This document shows positions 44,017 to 52,701 of a stretch of DNA of 64,000 nucleotides, piece by piece. The stretch is from NCBI GenBank assembly GCA_964484185.1, contig CAZAEQ010000014.1, positions 28,399 through 92,398 of the forward strand, given 5' to 3'. Both the position numbers and the translations under genes were made by a program. The notes below the pieces were generated by a model. The model was not told where the DNA came from. It made no database searches and saw nothing but the letters and a program-made list of their open reading frames with translations. Source of the DNA: F1-120-MAGs238 sp964484185 (GTDB lineage Bacteria > Planctomycetota > Phycisphaerae > Phycisphaerales > UBA1924). Positions within the stretch are counted from its first letter, which is position 1. Every line of letters begins with the position of its first letter.

Positions 44017-44211
44017 ATGCTTATTTCTTTCTTTACCGCCTATATGTTCGCTCAGACCGCCGCGGCAGCACCAGCAATGCAGACCGCCAACACACAGTGC
44101 TGCACCTCGTGCACCTGTACCCAGTGCCAGAATTGTGATTGTTGCGCTGGTGGCCAGAAGTGCACCTGCGCCGGCTGCGGCTGTTCAACATCGTGCTGCT
44201 CAAGCAAGTAA
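44017..44211 (+). CDS. Exported metallothionein-like peptide
   Basis: A 64-residue peptide with a signal peptide of about 20 residues (MLISFFTAYMF..., AAAAPA) and a mature part of about 44 residues containing 14 cysteines in CC, CxC and CxxC spacings (CCTSCTC, CQNCDCC, CTCAGCGC, SCC). This density and spacing is that of metallothioneins, but those are normally cytoplasmic; an exported form would bind metal in the periplasm or outside. RBS aaagga lies eight bases before the ATG. No histidine or aromatic residues are in the mature part. Family membership is inferred from composition only. Confidence 0.72.
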   Translation: MLISFFTAYMFAQTAAAAPAMQTANTQCCTSCTCTQCQNCDCCAGGQKCTCAGCGCSTSCCSSK

Positions 44212-44353
44212 CCTCGATTCCCGGCTGGCATCTGAGGCCTGCCGGGGTTTTCACTGCATACACCCAGTTTTCTGAGCTGTTTGTAAGTCCTATAGTTCAC
44301 AGTTACGAAAGTTCACAACCGCTGGCAATGCCAGCAATTAAGGAGTTTTTGAA

Positions 44354-44707
44354 ATGAAGATGATCTCAACGCTTGCACTCGTCGCCGCCGCCTCGCTCTT
44401 CTCAGTTGGTTGCCAGAACGGCAGCAAAGAATGTGCAGGCGAGAACGCTGCATGTTGCGCTGGCGACAAAGTCGCTGCAACAGGTGACAAAGCCTGCTGC
44501 GAAGGCACCAAGGCCGCAGCCGCTGGCGCAACCGCCAACAGCATGTGCGTCCTCAACCCCACCGAAGGCGTTTCCGAAGGCGTTATGACTGAGTACAAGG
44601 GCACCAAGGTTGGCTTCTGCTGCAACGGCTGCGTCGGCAAGTTCAACGCAATGAGCGATGCAGACAAAGTTGCCAAGCTCGCCAAGGTCGGCGTTACCGT
44701 CAAGTAA
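44354..44707 (+). CDS. Cys-rich lipoprotein with TRASH/YHS-like domain
   Basis: A 117-residue predicted lipoprotein: signal peptide ending SVGC with the acylated Cys at residue 20. The middle has repeated short Cys motifs (ECAGE, ACCAGD, ACCEGT). The C-terminal 50 residues (MCVLNPTEGV..., YKGTKVGFCCNGCVGKF) match the pattern of TRASH/YHS-like metal-binding domains, with the paired GFCC.GC cluster. Such domains sense or carry copper and other heavy metals. RBS aaggag precedes the ATG. It ends at a strong terminator. Third of the exported Cys-rich trio. Confidence 0.78.
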   Translation: MKMISTLALVAAASLFSVGCQNGSKECAGENAACCAGDKVAATGDKACCEGTKAAAAGATANSMCVLNPTEGVSEGVMTEYKGTKVGFCCNGCVGKFNAMSDADKVAKLAKVGVTVK

Positions 44708-44738
44708 TTGACGAGTCTCGCGTATATCTGAATTCATC

Positions 44739-44771
44739 CAACGCCGCGAAGTTCGCGGCGTTGTGCTTTTT
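44739..44771 (+). terminator. Intrinsic terminator of the Cys-rich trio
   Basis: Ten-base stem caacgccgcg/cgcggcgttg with loop aagtt, followed by tgcttttt. It lies about 30 bases after the third Cys-rich gene and touches the end of convergent ruvX. Confidence 0.85.
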
Positions 44772-45211
44772 CAGGTCTCTCGTGGCAGAGCTTCGAGAAA
44801 GTCTCGAAGAATGGCGGCGGCCGCGATGGCATCTCGGCGAGCCTTCTTCTGTTTGTGCGTGAGCCCTGACTGTGCCATCGCCCAGTCGGCCTCGCTGCTG
44901 GTCAGACGCTCATCTTGAAGATGCACAATTGTGCCAAGCAGCTCCGCAAGTCGTTCGCCAAAAATTCGCGTGGACTTTGCTCGCGGGCCTTCAGAATCGT
45001 CCATGTTCAGCGGCAAACCAAGCACGATTCCATACTTCGCACTGCCCACGTGCTCACGTACAACCTTCTCGATTCGGGAAAGAAGCGCACGACCGCCCTC
45101 ATCTGCCAGTGGCACTTCAAGTATGCACAGCGGAGAACTTGTGCGAGTGACGCTATCGCCTAGTGCGACACCTGTACGACGGTCTCCGAGATCTATGCCG
45201 ACATACCGCAT
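44771..45211 (-). CDS. ruvX: Holliday junction resolvase-like protein RuvX (YqgF)
   Basis: A 146-residue RNase H-fold protein. The opening MRYVGIDLGDRRTGVALGD carries the first catalytic Asp, GIVLGLPLNMDDSEG the strand with conserved G.P, LQDERLTSSEA the second acidic residue and ARRDAIAAAAIL the last Asp helix. YqgF/RuvX processes 16S rRNA precursor ends in E. coli and has resolvase-like activity in others. Normal family length. It lies 20 bases downstream of nadD on the same strand, so they are probably cotranscribed. Confidence 0.94.
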   Translation of the reverse strand: MRYVGIDLGDRRTGVALGDSVTRTSSPLCILEVPLADEGGRALLSRIEKVVREHVGSAKYGIVLGLPLNMDDSEGPRAKSTRIFGERLAELLGTIVHLQDERLTSSEADWAMAQSGLTHKQKKARRDAIAAAAILRDFLEALPRET

Positions 45212-45231
45212 GACGAAACCATAGACAGTGT

Positions 45232-45975
45232 TCAGGAGATATTGCGATAGAGTCCCAGTTCATCTATTCTGGCGGCGACACGAGAGTCAATCTCGGGAAT
45301 GTCGCGCGCGGCCTTACCCGCGGCGATTGCTGTTCGAATCGCCGTTGAACTTATTTGTAGAAGCGAAGTTTGAACTGCACATTGACTCAGAATCGCAGTT
45401 TCCTGAGGCGACCAGGCGCCAGACGCGTCCAGACTCTGTCGCAGTTCCTGAATGGTTGAAACGGGGGGCCTCAAAACACAGACAGGTTGAGCAAGCCTTA
45501 TTAGCTCGTGAACTTCTCGCCAGCGATGCAGGCTCGCTGCTTGATCTGCGCCGATCAAGAAACGAACCTGAAGTCCGGGCCGCGCGGTGATCGCACGACG
45601 GACCGTGTCGATGGTGTAACTGGGTCCTTCCAGTGTTGTCGCGCGGTCTATTTCATCAGTCCAGACACAGGCGCGATCAACCGACTGGATTGCAATCCTG
45701 ACCAATTCAACCCGCTGCGCCGAGGTTGGCGTCCGGGTTTGAGTCGGCGAGGCCCCGGAACTGACCTTAAACGGTGAGGCAGCGGCGGGAACGAAGACCA
45801 GCCAACTCGCTCGCCAATCGGGTTCCGGCAGGGTGGCTCTGGCCTCAATGGCTATTTGCACATGAGCAATATGAACGGGATCGAAGGTTCCACCGACCAA
45901 TATGACATGGGTTTGGCCTGCCTTAAGTTCTTGCGGCAGCACTGCTTGCATGATGTTGGCGGCGTCATTTACCAT
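45232..45975 (-). CDS. nadD: Nicotinate-nucleotide adenylyltransferase NadD
   Basis: A 247-residue NMN/NaMN adenylyltransferase, joining nicotinate mononucleotide and ATP in NAD synthesis. Seen: LVGGTFDPVHIAHVQIA (about 26-42) with the HxxH nucleotidyl transfer motif, SPFK, RVELVRIAI, YTIDTVRRA, FLIGADQAASLHRWRE, and ISSTAIRTAI near the C-terminus (ISSTxIR motif). A 20-residue N-terminal extension precedes the fold; the real start could be M9. It precedes ruvX and is divergent from tRNA-Glu. Confidence 0.93.
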   Translation of the reverse strand: MVNDAANIMQAVLPQELKAGQTHVILVGGTFDPVHIAHVQIAIEARATLPEPDWRASWLVFVPAAASPFKVSSGASPTQTRTPTSAQRVELVRIAIQSVDRACVWTDEIDRATTLEGPSYTIDTVRRAITARPGLQVRFLIGADQAASLHRWREVHELIRLAQPVCVLRPPVSTIQELRQSLDASGAWSPQETAILSQCAVQTSLLQISSTAIRTAIAAGKAARDIPEIDSRVAARIDELGLYRNIS

Positions 45976-46038
45976 GGGCAGTCTTGCAATCGCTGCTTCA
46001 CAATCGTCCCTTTGCGCCCTAGACTATGCCTACGACCC

Positions 46039-46113
46039 GGCCCCATCGTCTAGCCTGGTTTAGGACACTACCCTTTCACGGTAGTGACATGGGTTCGAAT
46101 CCCATTGGGGTCA
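46039..46113 (+). tRNA. tRNA-Glu (anticodon UUC)
   Basis: A 75-base cloverleaf: acceptor arms ggcccca and tggggtc (one G-U) with discriminator A, D arm gtctagc, anticodon stem ctacc/ggtag with loop ctTTCac giving UUC, and T arm with loop ttcgaat. CCA is not encoded. It lies between divergent nadD and the convergent kinase gene. Confidence 0.96.
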
Positions 46114-46164
46114 CTTCAGCGCCATGCGGTTTGCCGCTTGGCGTTGTTCGTTTTTGGGTAGTGC

Positions 46165-49056
46165 TCATTTTGTATCCACGACCGGACTCAACCTCGGGTC
46201 AACCTCCATAAAGGCCAACCACTGTTTCGCCGCTGCGGCATCGCCGAGTTCTTCACAGCAGCGCGCCACATCCTGGATGAGGATCCTTCGACAAGGAAAT
46301 GGCGGACCAGAGTACTTGTACGTCGGATCCCAGACCTGTTCGTACACGTTCTTTGCCTGCTTGAACTGACCCAGTTTCATGAGGATTCTCGCGCGCATAA
46401 ATCGTGCGTGCGCCTTTTGATCATCCGGTGTCACCGGCAGCGACTCCAGCAGCAGAACAAGATCCTTGGACAATTGATCAGCGTCATTGAGGCGACCCTG
46501 TTCCGCCATGCACCAGACACGCCCGATTTCGGCCAGGGCCAAAACGTGTTTGGGCGAAGGTCCGGCTTTGAGCATTGCAACGGCGCCTGAATACTCCTCT
46601 TCCGCACTCTTGAAGTCGCCCGACAATGCAAGAAACCACGCCAGCAATCGCTGTGAGTTTCCCGAAAGCGTCGTGTCGCGAGCCTGCGCGGGAATGTTCC
46701 GCCAAATTTCATTCGCTCGACGAGCCGGTTCAATCGCCGCCTGCGGCCGCCCCGCGTACAACTCTGACATGGCGGATTCCTGCAGACAGACGAGCACTGG
46801 GAACGCTGTTGGACCATATCGAAGACTCAATATCTCCGCCGCACGCTTGGAGGAAGAGACCTTGATCTCTATCTCCCTCTCCCCTTCTGCGGATCGCATC
46901 TGAGCAACCAGATTTCCGACCAGAGAAATGTCATCAGGACTGAGCAGAATCGATTGCAAATTGATGTACCGTCCCATCGCCTGCGGCCGTCCCTGTCGAT
47001 ACGCCTGGGGATATGGCGAGCGATCCTGCGCGGCCAGAATCGGGATATCCCTTCTTACCGCGTCGGCAACCTCTGCAGCAGTCACGCCCCATGCCTTCGC
47101 CATGTCTCTGGCGATTTCGCTCATCGGCAGGGCCGCCGCCACATCCGCTGCTTCTCCAAGTGAAGCCAGCACGTCCGGATCATCGCAGGAGAGTCTTCGC
47201 ATCCGAATTCGCAGCGCCTCCGTCATCGCGAGTTCGCACTTGGCCAGCTCGCCGGATGAAAGATACACATTCGCTTTCAACGCCAGCATGGTCGCTATCG
47301 GAAGCTCGCCCTGCACAGTGGGTAATCCGTACAAAAGCGCCAGGGCCTCATCCCCCACCTTCAGCGCCTCTTCTGTTCGATTCATGTCAAGCAGAATTTT
47401 TGCGAGCAAGACCTGCGATTCCGCGATCGCAACATCTCCCTTTGAGAGCAGTTTCTGGCGCATCGCCAGAGACTCTCGACAAAACTGCTCCGCTTCTTCC
47501 GCGCGATTTCTCACCAGCAGCACACCCGCCAGTTCGTGAATGGTCGCCGCTATTTCTGGATGCTCAAGCCCGTGCTGTATCCGCAACCGCACCAGGCCAT
47601 TTCTAAGCGAAACCTCGGCATATGCAACCAGCGCGGGCATGCGCGAATTGCCAACGCTTGCATACAGATCGCCCCAAAGCCGGCGCAGCGTCTGATCAAC
47701 CTCATCGCTATATCCGCCGGTCTCGAGCTTGAAGAACAGCCTCCCAAGTCCTGTCCCGGATGTTCCCCCGACAATAGTGCTTCCCGAATCAACACTTGGC
47801 ACCGTTTCCCGCAGCAGCTCGGAAACCGCCTGGGCGCGAATGCTCTCTTTCTGTGCCTCTACCTGCTGCAGCTTCACTTTGCGCTCCGCATCGTTCGCCC
47901 TCGCCATGCTCACGCCCACAACAGTACCGGTTCCCGCGATCAGCACCACAGCAGCGGCAACCCACGCCAGTCTCCCCCGATTCAGTGTCACCGCTTTCTG
48001 CAACAGATACCAGCCCGAAGCACTGCGTGCCTCCACCGGCCGCCCTTCCAGAAATCGTTCAACATCGTGTCCAAGTGCGGCCGCCGAGTGATACCGCAGT
48101 TCCTTCTTCTTCTGCAATGCTCTTTCGCTAATCGCATCGAGATCGAGCGAAATTGTGGGAACCTGATGGCGAAGCGGTATCGGTGCCGTTTCAGAAATAG
48201 TCCGGGCAATTTCAAAAATTGATCCGTCCACTTTGTATGGAAGGTCATTGCAAAGCAACTTGTACAAGATCACGCCCAGCGAATAAACATCGGTGAGCGC
48301 GTTCACTTCTCCCGGCCTGCCCAGTACCTGCTCTGGCGAGGCATACGCCGGCGTGCCCGCGAACTCGCCGGTGCTGGTGCGGTGAATGTTGTCGGCCTTG
48401 GCAATTCCGAAATCCACGACCACCGGTCGACCATCGGCGGTCACCAGAATGTTGTCGGGCTTGAGGTCGCGATGAATCACGCCGCTCATGTGGGCGTGGT
48501 GTATGCCATCGCAGACCGTGGAAAACGCACGCAGAATGGCCCGTTGCTTCTCCGCGGCGGTCGCGCCTGGCGGTTCCCACTCATCCAGCGGCACGCCATC
48601 AATAAACTCCATCACTAGAGCAATGCGCCCATCTCCCAGCGTCCGGGATTCATAGACCGTCACGATCGCTGGATGTGCAAGCCGCGCTGCAATTTCTGCT
48701 TCTCTCTCCGCCCGCAATCGCGCCCGCACTGTTGCGGTTCGTCCGGCGACCAACACTTTGATCGCGACGATTCGAGATGTACTTTCCTGAACAGCTTTGT
48801 ACACAACGCCCTGGGCACCCGCGTTCAGTAGTTGCAGGTCTTTATACCCCTGAATCCGCGGCACACCAATCGGCACCGCATCTTGCCGCAGCAATGACCT
48901 CGCCCGCGTGACAAACTTGGCATCTTCCTGGGCAACCTCAAGTCTGGCCTTGCAGATTTCACAGTTGCTGATGTGCTCAACAACCGTTTCGCCAACAGGA
49001 TCGCCACATGCGTGCCGCTCTATCAGCGAAATATCCGGGCATGTGGCGGGAGGCAC
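46165..49056 (-). CDS. Ser/Thr protein kinase with anti-sigma-like zinc motif and TPR region
   Basis: A 963-residue transmembrane Hanks-type kinase. Near the N-terminus (about 27-38) is H-x3-C-x2-C (HISNCEIC), the zinc-binding pattern of anti-sigma factors. The kinase domain (about 70-335) has a weak glycine loop (LNAGAQGVVY), VAIKVL Lys, catalytic HRDLKPDNIL and DFGIA with APE-like ASPEQ. A membrane helix follows (about 365-388), then a long helical TPR-like region to the end. The GTG start overlaps the TAG of the ECF sigma gene and has gaggagg upstream, so the pair is coupled. It may both bind and phosphorylate its sigma factor; this is inferred. Confidence 0.88.
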   Translation of the reverse strand: MPPATCPDISLIERHACGDPVGETVVEHISNCEICKARLEVAQEDAKFVTRARSLLRQDAVPIGVPRIQGYKDLQLLNAGAQGVVYKAVQESTSRIVAIKVLVAGRTATVRARLRAEREAEIAARLAHPAIVTVYESRTLGDGRIALVMEFIDGVPLDEWEPPGATAAEKQRAILRAFSTVCDGIHHAHMSGVIHRDLKPDNILVTADGRPVVVDFGIAKADNIHRTSTGEFAGTPAYASPEQVLGRPGEVNALTDVYSLGVILYKLLCNDLPYKVDGSIFEIARTISETAPIPLRHQVPTISLDLDAISERALQKKKELRYHSAAALGHDVERFLEGRPVEARSASGWYLLQKAVTLNRGRLAWVAAAVVLIAGTGTVVGVSMARANDAERKVKLQQVEAQKESIRAQAVSELLRETVPSVDSGSTIVGGTSGTGLGRLFFKLETGGYSDEVDQTLRRLWGDLYASVGNSRMPALVAYAEVSLRNGLVRLRIQHGLEHPEIAATIHELAGVLLVRNRAEEAEQFCRESLAMRQKLLSKGDVAIAESQVLLAKILLDMNRTEEALKVGDEALALLYGLPTVQGELPIATMLALKANVYLSSGELAKCELAMTEALRIRMRRLSCDDPDVLASLGEAADVAAALPMSEIARDMAKAWGVTAAEVADAVRRDIPILAAQDRSPYPQAYRQGRPQAMGRYINLQSILLSPDDISLVGNLVAQMRSAEGEREIEIKVSSSKRAAEILSLRYGPTAFPVLVCLQESAMSELYAGRPQAAIEPARRANEIWRNIPAQARDTTLSGNSQRLLAWFLALSGDFKSAEEEYSGAVAMLKAGPSPKHVLALAEIGRVWCMAEQGRLNDADQLSKDLVLLLESLPVTPDDQKAHARFMRARILMKLGQFKQAKNVYEQVWDPTYKYSGPPFPCRRILIQDVARCCEELGDAAAAKQWLAFMEVDPRLSPVVDTK

Positions 49057-49661
49057 TACATGTCCTCCTCGAACGCCTGCGTCAATTCTTCGACCAGCGC
49101 TCGCATGCGTCGTGTGACTCTGTTCTTTGCCACATAGACCTGATCAACGGTCATGTTGGCTTGCACACCAGCTTCAGCTGCAGGAACGCCGCGCAATGCG
49201 ACCAGTTCAAAGGCAAGCAGCGTGCGTTCATCAATCTCCGACTCTTCGCGTAGCAGGTCCATTGCCTTGGCGAGAATGGTTCGATCGCGTTCATCGATCC
49301 AGATCGACTTCAGCGATTCTTCATCTGCGAGTTCAGAAATCATCGTGTCCGATGCGAGCCCTTCGCGCTTGTGAATCATCTTGAGCGCGGTGTGATGCGC
49401 GATCCCAAGAATCCAGGATGACAGCCGACCTTTGGTGCGGTCATAGCGCCCTTCCTGATACGCGCGCACGAATTCTGACAGCGATTGCTGGGCCACTTCA
49501 TCTGCATCGGTCGGACGCAACCCGAGCCGGTGCGCCAGCGCAGCGATCACCGGGCGATAGCGTGCATCAATCGCCGACCACACCTGGTCGTTGCGAGGAT
49601 CGTGCAGCGCGTCCAGCAACCCTGTGGTTGTGCGTGTTGCCAGGCTGTTTCGAGCGTTTGC
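49056..49661 (-). CDS. ECF-type RNA polymerase sigma factor
   Basis: A 201-residue ECF sigma factor. Region 2 (about 25-90) has VIAALAHRLG, DADEVAQQSLSEFVRAY (2.2-like) and the SSWILGIAHHTALKMIHKRE segment of region 2.4; region 4 (about 140-190) has FELVALRGVPAAEAGVQANMTVDQVYVAKNRV, a helix-turn-helix. The TTG at 49661 is chosen because of a gggaaagggc site and because a tatact -10-like box lies about 25 bases upstream, inside any longer frame. Its stop overlaps the start of the kinase gene. This is the ECF-kinase arrangement typical of planctomycetes. Confidence 0.85.
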   Translation of the reverse strand, partial: ANARNSLATRTTTGLLDALHDPRNDQVWSAIDARYRPVIAALAHRLGLRPTDADEVAQQSLSEFVRAYQEGRYDRTKGRLSSWILGIAHHTALKMIHKREGLASDTMISELADEESLKSIWIDERDRTILAKAMDLLREESEIDERTLLAFELVALRGVPAAEAGVQANMTVDQVYVAKNRVTRRMRALVEELTQAFEEDM

Positions 49662-49754
49662 CAAGTGGGCCCTTTCCCGGATGCAGTATACCACATCCGT
49701 CAAGTTTGCGTTCCACTTTGGCAATCGACGAAATAACCTGAATCACACTTGTTT

Positions 49755-50798
49755 TCATGGAGCTTTCGCTACCGGGGTCAACGCCTCGACCTCGCAATCG
49801 AACCGGTTATCGCCCTCTCGCACCGCCACCTGGCATCCGAACTTCCGCATGGTTTCCACATTCGTCGCGGCGTGCGATGACCACTGGGCGCAGGAGAACT
49901 CTCCGCCCATAATCGTCATCGGCGTCAGCAACTGGTCAGCAAGATGCTCCCCAACTCCCGCAGTTGAGTCTTGCCAGCTTTGCATATCTGCAATCGCTCG
50001 TGCAGCCACCACCTCGGCCCGGGTCTTGATGTCCCCGACCGATGCAGCGCAGTGGACACCTTGGGCCGTCCGCGCCTCCAGAATCACAGCGTTACAAGCG
50101 GAGAAACTGGGTTTGATTTCCTCAATGGCATCCTCCCCCACTTCCCACTCAAGCTCCTTCTGAATCCGCGCGATCTGGCGCTCAGCGATGTGCCTGGGCA
50201 AGTTTGCCATGACAATCTTCGCCTTGACGCTTTTTACCTCTGCCCGCTCGCGCAGTGATACCCGCCGCAGGTTTGCCTCCGGATCGACTTTCACATGCAC
50301 GCGCCCGCCGCCGTTTGGGTAAAACCCGTGCCGCTCAAGCTTGACGCTGATACCAGCGCCCATGTCATTGAGCACCGGAACCAGTGAGTTCTCGAGGAAC
50401 TCCCATACCGGCGACATGATCGTGTGGGTACCGCCTTCGATAGTGACATGCGAAGGTCCACCCGCCATCATCAATGGCGGGAGCACCGCTTGCAACACAA
50501 GCGTCACCGCGCCAGCAGTGCCAACACTCCAGTAGTATGTACCGGGGTAGACCTTGCTGGGCACAAACTCAAGCGCAGTAGAACCAACCACCGCACCCTT
50601 CACCTGGGCGCTGCAGATATCCCGCACCGCGAGCACACACGTCAAATGCTGCCGCATAAGCCCGGGAGTTTTGCGGCCCGCACGGATTCCCTGAATTGTG
50701 AACGGTTGACCCGTCATCGCTGACAGCGCGAGTGATGTCCTGAGCACCTGGCCCCCGCCCTCACCTTCTGCTCCATTGATTTCAACTGTGGTACTCAT
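49755..50798 (-). CDS. rtcA: RNA 3'-terminal phosphate cyclase RtcA
   Basis: A 347-residue RtcA, which uses ATP to turn RNA 3'-phosphate into a 2',3'-cyclic phosphate via an RtcA-AMP intermediate. Seen: EINGAEGEGGGQVLRTSLALS at 6-26, RAGRKTPGLMRQHL, GSTALEFVPSKVYPG, TAGAVTLVLQAVLPPL, GGTH near 140, RHGFYPNGGGRV, and the C-terminal region with the adenylated-His-containing HLADQLLTPM. Length and motifs are standard. It is 32 bases downstream of rtcB, so the two form one transcript under RtcR control. Confidence 0.96.
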   Translation of the reverse strand: MSTTVEINGAEGEGGGQVLRTSLALSAMTGQPFTIQGIRAGRKTPGLMRQHLTCVLAVRDICSAQVKGAVVGSTALEFVPSKVYPGTYYWSVGTAGAVTLVLQAVLPPLMMAGGPSHVTIEGGTHTIMSPVWEFLENSLVPVLNDMGAGISVKLERHGFYPNGGGRVHVKVDPEANLRRVSLRERAEVKSVKAKIVMANLPRHIAERQIARIQKELEWEVGEDAIEEIKPSFSACNAVILEARTAQGVHCAASVGDIKTRAEVVAARAIADMQSWQDSTAGVGEHLADQLLTPMTIMGGEFSCAQWSSHAATNVETMRKFGCQVAVREGDNRFDCEVEALTPVAKAP

Positions 50799-50830
50799 AC
50801 ATAATCTCCAACCCTTCGAGGCCGACTTAC

Positions 50831-52321
50831 TCAGTCATCTGCCTTGTCTCCATCCTTAATCACAAACCGCGCCTTCAGTCGCGCCACTTCGCTTGCCAGC
50901 CCCGCGCTCTTCACGCTCTTGAGCACTTCCTCAAAGTCCTTATATGCGCCAGGTGCCTCATCCAGAGGGTATTGGCGGCAATTGGTCATGATGTCCAGAT
51001 TCTTCAATGTCGAATCTGTTGCATGCTGATCGAGTTCCTTCTTCGCACGTGTACGGCTCATCCGGCGTCCCGCGCCGTGGTTGACGCTGAAGCACGAATT
51101 TTCCGCACCCGCTTGTGCGACCATCACCGCTGAACCATGCTGCGGGTTGCCCGGCAACAGAATCGGGTGTCCGGTGTTCGCGAACGGCGTCTTCGCCAAT
51201 GCCGCGTGCCCTGCGGGAAACGCGCGAGTTGCGCCCTTGCGGTGTACCCATTGCTTCTGCCCGCGATAGTCCTCAAGCCGCGCGATGTTGTGCGAAATGA
51301 AGTACACAAGTTCACCCTTCACGCCAGGAATGACTTCCTGGAATGCATCGAGCACGAGTGTATTGATGAGCAGGTGATTCACAGTTGCAAAGTTCGCGCC
51401 CATCGACATGTCGTCGATGTAGTCGTTCGCCATCTGCGATCCCAATTCAGCGTGCACCATGTGGCGATCGCCGCCGGGCAGTTCCCACCCGTTGAGCTCA
51501 AACTGCTCCTTCATTCCCTTAAAGTGCAGATCTGCCAGGAGCGCACCCCACCCGCGTGAACCGCAGTGAGACAGGAACGCAACATGACCATCGCGCAGAC
51601 CAAAGGTCTCCGCTGTCTTCTTTGCCTGTGCATCTTCAGCGAACTGCACGGTCTCGCACTCACCGAAGTGGTTGCCGCCGCCGTAGGAGCCAAGTTGCTT
51701 CATCTTGCCAGCGAAAACGTGACGGATTGGCCCGATTTCGAGCAGCCGCTCAAGTCTCCGCTCCAAGTCGCCACGCGTATCCGCGTGACCAACGTGAAAC
51801 GAGTCCTCGCAGCGAGTTGCCCAGTGCTCGGGAATTCCAAACTTTGCGCAGACTTCCTTTGAAGCACCCTGCGTCACCGCCAGCTTTCCATCTTCCTCGC
51901 CAATGCGCCGCGCCTTTGGCGCAGTCCGCTCGTTCCAGCCTGCGCCGGTCGGAGTTCGCTCCATGATCGCGTTGATCAGCGCGCGACGCAGCTTCTTGTC
52001 CAATATCTCGGACTCCGGCAGATCAAACTGAAGCAAGCTCATCGAGCACTTGATGTCAACACCAACAGGCCCGGGATAAATGTGGGTCGGCGAAGCCATG
52101 ACGCAGCCAATCGGCGCGCCATACCCCTGGTGTGCATCGGGGTTCAACACCACGTCGCTCACGCCTGGCGAATTGCGGCAGTTGATTGCCTGCTTGATCG
52201 CACCATCGTCGAACTGATTGCGAATCGACTCGGTACCAAAGACGCGAATCGGCGACAAGTCGCCCGCATCAATCTCGCCCGTCGCTTCACCAGTCACTCG
52301 AATCATCTGTACTGCATCCAT
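50831..52321 (-). CDS. rtcB: RNA-splicing ligase RtcB
   Basis: A 496-residue GTP/Mn2+-dependent ligase joining 2',3'-cyclic phosphate or 3'-phosphate ends to 5'-OH ends of RNA. Seen: PDAHQGYGAPIGCVMA (metal ligands), GPVGVDIKCSM with the essential Cys, GSYGGGNHFGE (His-rich metal site), FLSHCGSRGWG, HNIARLED, GATRAFPAGH with the guanylated His region, LLPGNPQHGSAVMV and SVNHGAGRRMSR. The ATG at 52321 follows an aggtggaag site. It belongs to the long (human-type-insert) RtcB group. Preceded by a small unknown gene on the same strand after 30 bases. Confidence 0.96.
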   Translation of the reverse strand: MDAVQMIRVTGEATGEIDAGDLSPIRVFGTESIRNQFDDGAIKQAINCRNSPGVSDVVLNPDAHQGYGAPIGCVMASPTHIYPGPVGVDIKCSMSLLQFDLPESEILDKKLRRALINAIMERTPTGAGWNERTAPKARRIGEEDGKLAVTQGASKEVCAKFGIPEHWATRCEDSFHVGHADTRGDLERRLERLLEIGPIRHVFAGKMKQLGSYGGGNHFGECETVQFAEDAQAKKTAETFGLRDGHVAFLSHCGSRGWGALLADLHFKGMKEQFELNGWELPGGDRHMVHAELGSQMANDYIDDMSMGANFATVNHLLINTLVLDAFQEVIPGVKGELVYFISHNIARLEDYRGQKQWVHRKGATRAFPAGHAALAKTPFANTGHPILLPGNPQHGSAVMVAQAGAENSCFSVNHGAGRRMSRTRAKKELDQHATDSTLKNLDIMTNCRQYPLDEAPGAYKDFEEVLKSVKSAGLASEVARLKARFVIKDGDKADD

Positions 52322-52351
52322 CTTCCACCTCATCCTTCTTATACACACAAC

Positions 52352-52672
52352 TCAGCACCGAGCGCTCAGTCCTTGTGTCTTTGATCCTCTGATATTCGGA
52401 AAGTGGCGAGGGCCTTCGCGTCGCCAATTTCCGGACGCCAGAGAGCCGTCCGTTTGTTTTTCTGCACGCACTTGAACTTCCGCCCGGTCCGGCTGTCGAG
52501 ACTCTCCAGCCCCCGCCGCGTTGACCGAACGAACACCCTGTGCGATTTCCTTCTGCGTGATTTCCTTTATCAGTCCGCGACCAACCGCTTCCACGCCGGC
52601 TTCGGCCGCGTGCTCCAGGATTGACCGCAGCAATTCACGCCGCGTACTGAACTTGGCTTTCAAACTATTCAT
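52352..52672 (-). CDS. Unknown small protein, first gene of the rtc operon
   Basis: A 106-residue basic, polar protein, no signal peptide or membrane helix. Its N-terminal 50 residues are predicted helical (RRELLRSILEHAAEAGVEA, LIKEITQKEIAQGV), the rest is Arg/Gln/Gly-rich and probably flexible. I recognise no family. The ATG at 52672 lies eight bases after aaaggag; another ATG at 52678 is too close to it. It lies between a sigma-54-type promoter and rtcB (30-base gap), so it should be induced together with the RNA-repair genes. A possible function in RNA binding or repair is inferred only from position. Confidence 0.6.
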   Translation of the reverse strand: MNSLKAKFSTRRELLRSILEHAAEAGVEAVGRGLIKEITQKEIAQGVRSVNAAGAGESRQPDRAEVQVRAEKQTDGSLASGNWRREGPRHFPNIRGSKTQGLSARC

Positions 52673-52701
52673 TCGCATACTCCTTTCTTGTCCACTAACT
52701 A

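Noticed and set aside
46165..49056. Toxin-antitoxin or defence-system reading of the kinase/sigma pair
   Set aside because: Overlap, motifs and membrane helix fit the common planctomycete ECF-kinase pairs; no nuclease or toxin domain was seen.
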